A DNA stretch of 5,786 nucleotides. Source: an uncultured Dyadobacter sp. (GTDB taxonomy: Bacteria; Bacteroidota; Bacteroidia; Cytophagales; Spirosomataceae). The notes under the pieces are model-generated. The model had not been told where the DNA came from, did no database searches, and saw only the letters and a list, made by a program, of their open reading frames with translations. Positions within the stretch are counted from its first letter, which is position 1. Each line of letters begins with the position of its first letter. This document shows, piece by piece, positions 1 through 5,681 of this stretch. The stretch lies in contig CAMLNK010000307.1 in assembly GCA_946481035.1 (NCBI GenBank), positions 1-5,786 on the forward strand, in the 5' to 3' direction. The position numbers were made by a program, and so were the translations under genes.

Positions 1-11
1 AGAACCATACA

Positions 12-1775
12 ATGAAAAAGACCTTATTAATATGCATGTTGGTCGGCCTGAGCTTCTCCTGCTCCGACGATTTCTTTGACCTGAAACCTCAGGGGCGTGC
101 CTCTAAGGAGCAGCTCAGCAACAAGAACGGTGTGAATGCGCTGCTTATCGGCGCTTACTCACTGCTCGATGGTGTGGGCGCCGGTAACACGGGCCGCCAA
201 TCGACGATTTCGAACTACGTTTTCGGTGGTATCAGCAGTGACGACGCCGTGAAAGGCACCGACGCCGGTGACCAGCCCGAGCAATCGTTTATCGAACAAT
301 ATAACTGGCTTTCCGACAACACCTATTTCCTCGGTAAATGGTGGCACTCCTACGACGGTGTTGCCCGTGCCAACGAGGTTATCCAGATTGCGGGAAGCCC
401 GGACGTTAAGGACATGACCGATGCAGAAAAGACCCAGGTAGTTGCGGAAGCGCGTTTCCTTCGCGGCCACTATCACTTCGAGGCCAAGAAAATGTGGAAC
501 AATGTGCCTTACATCGACGAGAAGATTTACAATGCGGGCGATCCTAATTCGACAAAAGTCCCTAATACCGAAGATATCTGGGGTAAAATCGAAGCGGATT
601 TCCAGTTTGCAGCCGACAACCTTCCTGCGACACAAGCGCAAAAAGGCCGCGCTACCAAATGGGCAGCCAAGGCATATCTGGCCAAGGCGCTTCTTTTCCA
701 GAAAAAGTGGCTCAAAGCCAAAGAATTACTGGACGATGTTGTTAAAAACTCGGGTAAAAAACTGGTAGCCAACTACCACGACAACTACCGCACAGCCGGC
801 AACAACAATACCGAGTCGATTATGGAGGTACAGTTCTCGGTAAACGACGGTACGAACGGTAATAACGGTAACGCAGGCGACAACCTGAACTGGCCGTATT
901 CGGCAACGGCTCCCGGACGCGGATGCTGCGGCTTCTACCAGCCATCCCATAATCTGGTGAATGCATTCAAAACCGAAAACGGGCTCCCGATGATCGGAGC
1001 TGCCGCCGACGGCACGTTGGATACCTACAACAAAGTGGATTTGCCAAACGACGAGGGGATCGTGGCTTCGGCAGCATTTACTTTGGACAAAACCATCCCT
1101 GTGGACCCCCGCCTCGACTGGACCGTTGGCCGACGCGGCGTGAACTTCCTCGACTGGGGCCCGATGCCAGGCTCTACCTGGATTCGCGACCAGGCGTATG
1201 CAGGGCCGTTCACAGGTAAAAAATGGATGTATTATCTGGCAGAAGAAAACAGTACTACCCACTCCACCAGCAAGCGGAACGTGAATAACAACTACCGCCT
1301 GATCAAACTGTCGCACGTGCTGCTTTGGTTGGCTGAATGCGAAGTTGAGCTGGGTAACCTCGCAGTAGCCCAGGATTTGGTGAACCAACTTCGCATCCGC
1401 GCGAAAACCGGCTCCGTACAAGATGAAACCGTTACCTACAAAGTGGAGCCATACCCGGCAGGAACATTCGCTGCAAAAGGTGCTGACTACGCCAGAAATG
1501 CAGTGCGGATGGAGCAACGCCTCGAATTCGCGATGGAAGGCCACCGTTTCTTCGACCTCGTACGCTGGGGTATCGCCGAAAAAGTATTGAACAAATATGC
1601 GGCGGAAGAAGCTGTGCCGGGCAAAGAGCCATCGGGACGTACGTTCAACAAACGGGGATATATGGCAGGTAAAACATTTACACAAAAAAACCTGTATTAT
1701 CCTCTGCCACAGGACGAAATCCTGAACAGCCAGAAAGACGGCAAGCCGACTTTAACGCAAAATCCGGGATATTAA
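12..1775 (+). CDS. SusD/RagB family outer-membrane nutrient-binding lipoprotein
   Basis: This is a 587-residue SusD-like protein, within the usual size range. In this family the protein is a lipid-anchored lid on a SusC-type TonB-dependent transporter and captures glycans or other oligomers at the cell surface. The N-terminus is a lipoprotein signal: two Lys, a hydrophobic stretch, then Cys17 preceded by Ser-Phe-Ser, a loose Bacteroidota lipobox. Ser-Asp-Asp follows the Cys, like an acidic surface-export signal. The N-terminal half (about 20-240) is helical and TPR-like, with ARFLRGHYHFEAKKMW near 146-161. The C-terminal half carries the RagB/SusD hallmarks: YRLIKLSHVLLWLAECE near 428, EQRLEFAMEGHRFFDLVRWG near 501-520, YYPLPQDEIL near 562, and the terminal LTQNPGY. 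Start and stop both lie inside the window. The partner susC is expected just upstream, off the left edge, since only 11 bases precede the start. The substrate cannot be inferred. Family assignment is very secure. Confidence 0.96.
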   Translation: MKKTLLICMLVGLSFSCSDDFFDLKPQGRASKEQLSNKNGVNALLIGAYSLLDGVGAGNTGRQSTISNYVFGGISSDDAVKGTDAGDQPEQSFIEQYNWLSDNTYFLGKWWHSYDGVARANEVIQIAGSPDVKDMTDAEKTQVVAEARFLRGHYHFEAKKMWNNVPYIDEKIYNAGDPNSTKVPNTEDIWGKIEADFQFAADNLPATQAQKGRATKWAAKAYLAKALLFQKKWLKAKELLDDVVKNSGKKLVANYHDNYRTAGNNNTESIMEVQFSVNDGTNGNNGNAGDNLNWPYSATAPGRGCCGFYQPSHNLVNAFKTENGLPMIGAAADGTLDTYNKVDLPNDEGIVASAAFTLDKTIPVDPRLDWTVGRRGVNFLDWGPMPGSTWIRDQAYAGPFTGKKWMYYLAEENSTTHSTSKRNVNNNYRLIKLSHVLLWLAECEVELGNLAVAQDLVNQLRIRAKTGSVQDETVTYKVEPYPAGTFAAKGADYARNAVRMEQRLEFAMEGHRFFDLVRWGIAEKVLNKYAAEEAVPGKEPSGRTFNKRGYMAGKTFTQKNLYYPLPQDEILNSQKDGKPTLTQNPGY

Positions 1776-1800
1776 TACCGGTATAACCCACTAACGCACC

Positions 1801-1836
1801 CACAAAAGAGCCGGCCTTCGTGCCGGTTTTTTTGTG
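1801..1836 (+). terminator. Intrinsic terminator after the SusD gene, possibly bidirectional
   Basis: A GC stem CCGGC (1811-1815) pairs with GCCGG (1822-1826) across a 6-base loop, followed by seven T (1827-1833). The flanks CACAAAA (1801-1807) and TTTTGTG (1830-1836) are also complementary, so the hairpin can extend. Read on the minus strand, the stem is followed by CTCTTTTGTG, so it may also stop leftward transcripts coming through from the YigZ-family gene. It begins 25 bases after the SusD stop codon. Confidence 0.88.
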
Positions 1837-1862
1837 CATTGAAAAACAATGAAATACTTTTG
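1831..1862 (+). promoter_or_regulatory. Bacteroidota-type sigma-A promoter for the 54-aa gene
   Basis: TTTG at 1831-1834 and TACTTTTG at 1855-1862 match the Bacteroidota -33 (TTTG) and -7 (TAnnTTTG) consensus, with a 20-base spacer. The -7 box is an exact match. The expected transcript start, a few bases after 1862, gives a leader of about 20 bases before the ATG at 1888. The -33 box lies in the T tract and closing stem of the preceding terminator. The call rests on consensus matching only. Confidence 0.55.
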
Positions 1863-1887
1863 AGAAAACATTCAAATACGTCCGAAC

Positions 1888-2052
1888 ATGAAAATCACGA
1901 ACGAAAGCGAATATGAAAAAGCCTCCGAGCGGGCCGACGAGATATTCGATGCCAAGAAAGGTACTCCCGAAGAAAAAGAATTGCAGGAACTCCTGAAGGC
2001 GATCAAGGAATACGAAGACGATTTTGTACGAATGCTTCGCGAAAACAACTAG
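1888..2052 (+). CDS. 54-aa small protein resembling the N-terminal segment of HigA-type antitoxins (COG5499)
   Basis: This is a complete small ORF, ATG to TAG, encoding a highly charged, helix-prone protein of 54 residues rich in Glu and Lys. Residues 3-44 follow a pattern I know from the start of HigA/COG5499 antitoxins: I-T-x-E-x-EYE near 3-10, then R-x-D-EIFDAK at about 15-23, GTPE at 25-28, EL at 30-31 and EYED at 41-44. In those proteins an HTH DNA-binding domain follows. Here the protein ends after ten more residues, and no HTH and no neighbouring RelE/HigB-like toxin is visible. A plausible promoter lies just upstream, no Shine-Dalgarno is seen (normal for Bacteroidota), and codons resemble the neighbours. 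It converges on the YigZ gene and overlaps its end by four bases. It may be a free-standing small protein, a decayed antitoxin, or a chance likeness in a helical protein. The gene itself looks real; its function is unknown. Confidence 0.7.
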   Translation: MKITNESEYEKASERADEIFDAKKGTPEEKELQELLKAIKEYEDDFVRMLRENN

Positions 2053-2657
2053 TCTGCGAGTTCCACGGAAAGGCCATCTACTTTTTCCGAGCGTGTCATA
2101 AACCGCTCGACGAGCGTAGAGCGGACTTCCACTTCCATGGTGCATTGCATTTCAAATGCCTGGGTGCGCACCGGCAGCTCCATTTCCTTCACGATCCGCA
2201 TGATGTCGTTCATTTGCGGATACTGGAACGACAGCCTGTAAACACTGAAATAATGCCGGGTGACAATTTCAGCAACATCCAGGGCCGCCTCGGTAGCAGT
2301 TTTGTAGGCGTTGATCAGCCCTGGTACACCGAGCAATGCCCCTCCAAAATACCGCACCACCACCACAAGCACATTCGTAACGTTCCTGGAATACAAAGTA
2401 TTGAGGATCGGGCGTCCCGCTGTTCCCGATGGCTCACCATCGTCGCTCATTCGATAACTCATCCTGTCCGCACCGAGGCGATAGGCATAACAATGGTGGA
2501 CTGCTTTGGGATGAAGCTCGTACAGCTCGTTCAGGTATGTTTTCGCCTGCACATCGTTTTCGACGGGATAGGCATAAGCGAGAAATTTGCTTCCCTTTTC
2601 CTTGAAAAAACCTTCTGCCGGTTCCGCAATGCTTTGGTAAGTATCGTCAAATAACAC
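2049..2657 (-). CDS. yigZ: YigZ/IMPACT family protein (UPF0029 + DUF1949)
   Basis: The 202-residue product has the full YigZ architecture. The N-terminal IMPACT/UPF0029 domain (about 10-125) includes the family signature SDDGEPSGTAGRPIL at 71-85 and the glycine-rich VVRYFGGALLGVPGL at 100-114. A ferredoxin-like DUF1949 domain follows (about 135-198). The family is cytosolic; eukaryotic IMPACT modulates Gcn2 and translation under stress, while the bacterial role is poorly defined, with nucleic-acid or ribosome binding proposed. The only sensible start is GTG at 2657: the next in-frame Met is residue 66, inside the domain. That start lies 11 bases inside the end of the upstream MFS gene, pointing to one mRNA and probably coupled translation. 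At the other end its TAG shares the palindrome CTAG with the stop of the convergent 54-aa gene. Length and motifs give no sign of damage. Confidence 0.95.
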   Translation of the reverse strand: MLFDDTYQSIAEPAEGFFKEKGSKFLAYAYPVENDVQAKTYLNELYELHPKAVHHCYAYRLGADRMSYRMSDDGEPSGTAGRPILNTLYSRNVTNVLVVVVRYFGGALLGVPGLINAYKTATEAALDVAEIVTRHYFSVYRLSFQYPQMNDIMRIVKEMELPVRTQAFEMQCTMEVEVRSTLVERFMTRSEKVDGLSVELAD

Positions 2658-3834
2658 GGGCGCGACGCTTTTTAAACTGATAAATAACTACGGTGTAAGA
2701 AAGCGCCGCCAATGCAAATGCCGCCATGGCAAAAAACACCAACGGGAGGTTCTGGCGCTGGTTTTCAAACAATTCCGCGGAAAGAAATGCGCCGAGACCG
2801 ATGCCTGCTTCGAGGGATATAAACATCGTCGCGATCGCCCGGCCGCGGTTATGATCGCCGCTCAGATCGACCGTCCAGGCGGAAAGTACCGGTGACAGAA
2901 TGCCCATCGATATTCCAAAGAATGCGGCACCAGTGAGGAACATCGCCACCGACTCGGCAAAGCCTGTCAGTACCATCGCTATAATTAATACAATACACCC
3001 AACGATCGTTACCCGCATACGTCCATGGCGGTCGGATATTTTACCCGCAAAAAGGCGCACCATAATCGACGAGATCGTAAACATCATGAAATATAACCCA
3101 CGGTTTTGCAAGCCCAGGTAACTGCTGAAATCCGGGGTGACCGTAGCCACGGCGCCGAAGCCAAAATAACAAAGGAATGTAATCAGTGCCGGGCTGAACA
3201 CATCCGGTTCGAAGATATCCCGCCGTGTGATCTGAAATGATTTCCAGGAGAGCTTTTGCTTTTCTTCCAATGTTTCCTTCATATTCAAAAGAATCGCAAT
3301 CGAAAGAAATGCCAAGAATGAAGATGTGTAAAAAAGGGCATTCAACGAAAATTCTTCGCTGATCATGCTTCCTATCGCCGGCCCAAATGCCGAACCGACA
3401 CTCATGCACATGCCATGAATACCCATTGCCTCCCCGCGCCGGTTAACGGGCACAATATCCGCGACATATGCGGCGGTACCGGTTGGTTTGAAGCCCGTCG
3501 AGAAGCCGTGTACGAGCCTGAGCAGCAGGAACGGCATGACCGTCGTGAAAATCGGGTATAAAAATCCGCACACGAAACACACCAGCGACCCGAACGCCAT
3601 TACGGGAACCCGCCCGACGCGGTCGGTAAGCCGGCCGCTGAAAGGTCTCGAAAGACCTGCCGTCAAAGTAAATAGACCGATAATCGCGCCCTTATATTCG
3701 GCCCCGCCCATGCTCGAAAGATAAGCCGGGAGTTCGGGAATCAGCATATTGAAGCTGGAAGAGAAGAGAAACGAGCTAAGGCCCAGCAACCAGAACTGCG
3801 TCGTCAATATTCCGGGAGAAGCGGTATTTTGCAT
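2647..3834 (-). CDS. Major facilitator superfamily transporter (DHA1-like, 12 TM)
   Basis: The 395-residue product is an integral inner-membrane protein with about 12 hydrophobic segments in two six-helix halves, separated by a charged loop near 185-210. MFS motif A is present between TM2 and TM3 as GRLTDRVGR (67-75) and repeated in the second half as GKISDRHGR (264-272). SVGSAFGPAIGS (145-156) sits where antiporters carry motif C, which suggests proton-coupled drug or metabolite efflux of the DHA1 type. The substrate is not readable. The ATG at 3834 is preferred. An in-frame GTG at 3852 would add six residues (401 aa), but it lies upstream of a TAnnTTTG match at 3846-3839 and adds nothing recognisable. 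The stop overlaps the yigZ start by 11 bases, so the two are cotranscribed. Upstream, 37 bases separate it from the 52-aa gene, which may be on the same transcript. Confidence 0.93.
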   Translation of the reverse strand: MQNTASPGILTTQFWLLGLSSFLFSSSFNMLIPELPAYLSSMGGAEYKGAIIGLFTLTAGLSRPFSGRLTDRVGRVPVMAFGSLVCFVCGFLYPIFTTVMPFLLLRLVHGFSTGFKPTGTAAYVADIVPVNRRGEAMGIHGMCMSVGSAFGPAIGSMISEEFSLNALFYTSSFLAFLSIAILLNMKETLEEKQKLSWKSFQITRRDIFEPDVFSPALITFLCYFGFGAVATVTPDFSSYLGLQNRGLYFMMFTISSIMVRLFAGKISDRHGRMRVTIVGCIVLIIAMVLTGFAESVAMFLTGAAFFGISMGILSPVLSAWTVDLSGDHNRGRAIATMFISLEAGIGLGAFLSAELFENQRQNLPLVFFAMAAFALAALSYTVVIYQFKKRRARVI

Positions 3835-3838
3835 CACG

Positions 3839-3846
3839 CAAAAATA
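3839..3846 (-). promoter_or_regulatory. Possible -7 box before the MFS gene
   Basis: On the minus strand TATTTTTG fits TAnnTTTG exactly, four bases before the ATG at 3834. I see no TTTG at the proper distance upstream, and a start site here would give an almost leaderless mRNA. It may be chance in an AT-rich patch. If real, the MFS-yigZ pair could be transcribed separately from the two-gene module upstream. Confidence 0.22.
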
Positions 3847-3871
3847 CGACACTTTCCAGAAAGAGTGGAAT

Positions 3872-4030
3872 TTACTTCGACTTATCGGCCAGTTCCTTTA
3901 AATAGGGCGCGAGTACTCTCTTGGCCTCCTCTACTTTGCGGCGAACGAATGGATCGTTCGCATGGCTTTTTAACGATGGATCTACAACTACCTTTGAAAG
4001 GTCAATCAAATGCCATGTTTTCCGTTTCAT
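3872..4030 (-). CDS. 52-aa protein of unknown function, second gene of a two-gene module
   Basis: This complete ORF (ATG to TAA) encodes 52 residues. It is basic at the start (MKRKTWH), then has LIDLSKVVVDPSL (8-20), a polar link, and a strongly charged helix, FVRRKVEEAKRVLAPYLKEL, at 28-47. No signal peptide or membrane segment is seen. Its ATG overlaps the TGA of the upstream 146-aa gene in the tetranucleotide ATGA, the typical arrangement for translationally coupled partners, so the pair probably acts together. From memory, Bacteroidota genes like the upstream one are often followed by a small ORF of this kind; this is recollection rather than something I could check. I do not recognise a function. 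Antitoxin-like or partner-stabilising roles are only suggestions based on size and coupling. The overlap and the good reading frame make it likely to be real. Confidence 0.72.
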   Translation of the reverse strand: MKRKTWHLIDLSKVVVDPSLKSHANDPFVRRKVEEAKRVLAPYLKELADKSK

Positions 4031-4467
4031 ATTAACTTTTTGGTTATAATGAACGCTTCATAATTTATTCTCCGCTCGAATGGGACCGGCTTACCGTTTT
4101 GCATACCTAACACCTCAAATACCGGTTCCCAATTTTCAGATTCTCTTGCCAAAATAGCCGAATAAAGTCTAATCCGGGCTGATGAGCTACCTGTGCAATA
4201 TACCCGTCTGTCAGGATAAGCTTCAAAGAATGTAAGAGTTGTTTTAACCACGGTTGCCAACACGATGTTCATATCGTGATTGTTGCTAACGCAAAGGTCA
4301 TTAATTTCCCTATTCTCATCTAAATCTCCAAAAGCGAGATTGTATATTCCTGCTCCTATCTTTTCGAACTGAACGGCTTTCGGAATCGTCCGGTCCTCTG
4401 AACGACTTTCGAAATAGTAAAACAAGTAATCTTCCGACGCTCGGAACGGGTAAAATTTCTCTTTCAC
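4027..4467 (-). CDS. DUF6934-like protein of unknown function, first gene of a two-gene module
   Basis: With the GTG start at 4467 the product has 146 residues. It has no membrane segment or signal and should be a cytosolic alpha/beta protein. Recognisable blocks are YPFRASEDYLFYYF near 6-19, VQFEKI near 31-36, YNLAFGDLDE near 41-50, INDLCVSNNHDMNIVLATVV near 54-73, FEAYPDRRVYCTGSSSARIR near 79-98 (followed by LY), and the ending YEAFIITKK. I associate these, especially AFGD, SNN-D-VLATV and GSSxARxRLY, with a Bacteroidota family I believe is DUF6934; the number is from memory and the function is unknown. No ATG is available. TTG at 4518 would give 163 residues, but the extra 17 precede the point where family members seem to start. 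The stop overlaps the 52-aa gene in ATGA. Two 60-base lines sampled here are about 38% GC against 55-65% in flanking genes, which suggests acquisition by transfer. Confidence 0.75.
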   Translation of the reverse strand: MKEKFYPFRASEDYLFYYFESRSEDRTIPKAVQFEKIGAGIYNLAFGDLDENREINDLCVSNNHDMNIVLATVVKTTLTFFEAYPDRRVYCTGSSSARIRLYSAILARESENWEPVFEVLGMQNGKPVPFERRINYEAFIITKKLI

Positions 4468-4488
4468 AGTGTGCGTATTAAGAGAATA

Positions 4489-4518
4489 CAAGTTAGCTTT
4501 AACCGCTGAGCGCTCCAA
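4489..4518 (-). promoter_or_regulatory. Weak candidate promoter for the two-gene module
   Basis: On the minus strand TTG (4518-4516), a 20-base spacer and TAACTTG (4495-4489) resemble the Bacteroidota -33/-7 pair, with the -7 box one T short of TAnnTTTG. A start site just downstream gives a short leader to the GTG at 4467 and would leave the TTG at 4518 outside the mRNA. Support is thin. Confidence 0.25.
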
Positions 4519-4549
4519 GCCGACGCAACACCGATGAACGAACGGTTAA
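4499..4549. repeat. Inverted repeat in the divergent intergenic region
   Basis: TTAACCG (4499-4505) and CGGTTAA (4543-4549) are perfect inverted copies flanking an 8-base palindrome, GAGCGCTC (4508-4515). They sit between the leftward two-gene module and the rightward corA gene, where an operator would be expected. Repeats of seven or eight bases can occur by chance, so this is only a candidate regulatory site. Confidence 0.25.
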
Positions 4550-4577
4550 GCGTTTGGCTTTTTTACCCAATTAAGAC

Positions 4578-5522
4578 ATGGTACGCATATTCTATAAGGA
4601 AGGCAAAGTCATTAAGCGTGAAAACGATATCCGGGAGTTGGGCAAAATCCCGAACCTCGTGTGGGTGGATTTGCAGTCTCCGAGCGCGGAGGAGGAGGAA
4701 TGGGTCGAGAACAAATGTAACATCAGTTTTCAGACTCCCCAGGAAATCGTAGAAATCGAAAGCAGTTCGCGTTTTTTTGAACAGAACGAGACGATCAACG
4801 CCAACTCCAACTTCCTCAAAATAGAGCGGGAAGGCTACGAAACATATCCCGTTTCATTTATCCTGAACCAGAATGTGCTTTTCACCTACCGCCGCGGCGA
4901 TTCTAAAACGTTTGCCGACGCGGTCAAAAAGATGAAAGTGAGTCCGGAAGGTATCCAGGGAGGAGTAGATTTTATGCTTCTGCTGCTGGAAACGCGTATT
5001 GAAGCAGACGCGGATGCATTGGAAGGTATTTCCAAAGACATTTCGGCGATCAGTAAGGACCTTACACATGAGCAAAAAACCCGGCAGGAAGTCCTGATCC
5101 GGATCAGCGGTTTGCAGGAAATCACAATGATGCTCCGCGAAACGAGTATCGACAAGCAGCGCGTACTTTCCGGCATTCTCCGAAGCCAGTATTTCCCGGA
5201 AGACCGCAAAGAGCACCTGCGCATTATTCTTAAAGACATCAACTCGCTCCTCGAATACACCACCTTCAATTTCGAGCGGCTCGAATATCTCCAGAACACC
5301 TTCATGGGGCTTATCAACCTCGAACAGAGCCAGGTGATCAAGATCTTCACCGTGGTGACGATCATCTTCATGCCGCCGACGCTAATCGCCGGTATCTTCG
5401 GCATGAACTACCAACACATACCCTCTACCGGTGAACCGTGGGGATTCTGGATATCGTTGCTGCTGATGGTCTTTTCCTCGCTGGTCGTACTTTGGTTTTT
5501 CAGAAGAAAAAAATGGATTTAG
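4578..5522 (+). CDS. corA: CorA-type magnesium/cobalt transport protein
   Basis: The 314-residue product is a CorA family channel, expected to form a homopentamer in the inner membrane and let Mg2+ (also Co2+ or Ni2+) enter. The N-terminal cytosolic alpha/beta domain spans about 1-115 and includes VWVDLQSPS near 28-36. A long, charged helical stalk covers about 120-250, with LLLLETRIEADADALEGISK in its first part. TM1 is about 253-274 (IFMPPTLIAGIF) and runs into the invariant GMN signature at 275-277. TM2 is about 288-308, and the basic end RRKKWI is typical of the family. The periplasmic loop after GMN is HIPSTGEPWG, with Glu286. Length is slightly short of the commonest members but nothing is missing. 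The gene stands alone, divergent from the two-gene module, with 60 bases or more between the starts and no convincing promoter consensus seen. The ATG at 4578 gives a natural family N-terminus. Confidence 0.96.
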   Translation: MVRIFYKEGKVIKRENDIRELGKIPNLVWVDLQSPSAEEEEWVENKCNISFQTPQEIVEIESSSRFFEQNETINANSNFLKIEREGYETYPVSFILNQNVLFTYRRGDSKTFADAVKKMKVSPEGIQGGVDFMLLLLETRIEADADALEGISKDISAISKDLTHEQKTRQEVLIRISGLQEITMMLRETSIDKQRVLSGILRSQYFPEDRKEHLRIILKDINSLLEYTTFNFERLEYLQNTFMGLINLEQSQVIKIFTVVTIIFMPPTLIAGIFGMNYQHIPSTGEPWGFWISLLLMVFSSLVVLWFFRRKKWI

Positions 5523-5558
5523 AGAAGAACTTTATTACCGACATTATATTTTCTGATG

Positions 5559-5582
5559 ATTATACGTTGCAGGTATAATTTT
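5559..5582 (+). terminator. Possible weak terminator downstream of corA
   Basis: ATTATAC (5559-5565) pairs perfectly with GTATAAT (5573-5579) over a 7-base loop and runs into TTTT (5579-5582), 36 bases past the corA stop. The stem is almost all A-T pairs, so it would be a weak terminator. An operator-like dyad is an alternative reading. Confidence 0.35.
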
Positions 5583-5591
5583 AATGTAATC

Positions 5592-5618
5592 TTTATTGTT
5601 GTGAGTGAATACAATAAA
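5592..5618. repeat. AT-rich inverted repeat
   Basis: TTTATTGT (5592-5599) is the exact reverse complement of ACAATAAA (5611-5618), with 11 bases between. It follows the first dyad by 12 bases. On neither strand is it followed by a clean T tract, so a protein-binding dyad is as likely as a terminator. Confidence 0.4.
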
Positions 5619-5681
5619 AATATCGTCATAGTGTTAGTATAGAAGTTATATTTCGGCGTCCGGGTTTAGTCTCCGGTGCGA

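Larger units (their letters stand above)
5523..5681. other. AT-rich intergenic region after corA
   Basis: About 160 bases with no gene I can support. The 60-base line from 5581 holds only 14 G/C by hand count (23%), far below the coding DNA around it. It contains two AT-rich inverted repeats (5559-5579 and 5592-5618) and some short meaningless reading frames. I saw no tRNA cloverleaf and no CRISPR-like direct repeats. Confidence 0.6.

Noticed and set aside
726..1685. A 319-codon open frame antisense to the SusD gene
   Set aside because: It lies wholly inside a clearly real gene, shows no recognisable domain and has low-complexity Val and Cys runs typical of reverse-strand reading of GC-rich codons.
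2145..2654. A 169-codon plus-strand frame opposite yigZ
   Set aside because: It mirrors the well-conserved YigZ coding sequence; its product has no family motifs and is unusually rich in His and Cys.
3829..4035. A 68-codon plus-strand frame opposite the 52-aa gene
   Set aside because: The minus-strand 52-aa ORF explains this stretch better, through its ATGA overlap with the upstream gene and its helix-forming composition.
4534..4752. A 72-codon plus-strand frame overlapping the corA start
   Set aside because: It runs in another frame through the CorA N-terminal domain and is Arg/Ser rich, typical of an out-of-frame reading.
5556..5642. A 28-codon plus-strand ORF, hydrophobic, in the AT-rich gap
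   Set aside because: It spans both inverted repeats, has no promoter or family likeness, and frames this short are common by chance in such DNA.
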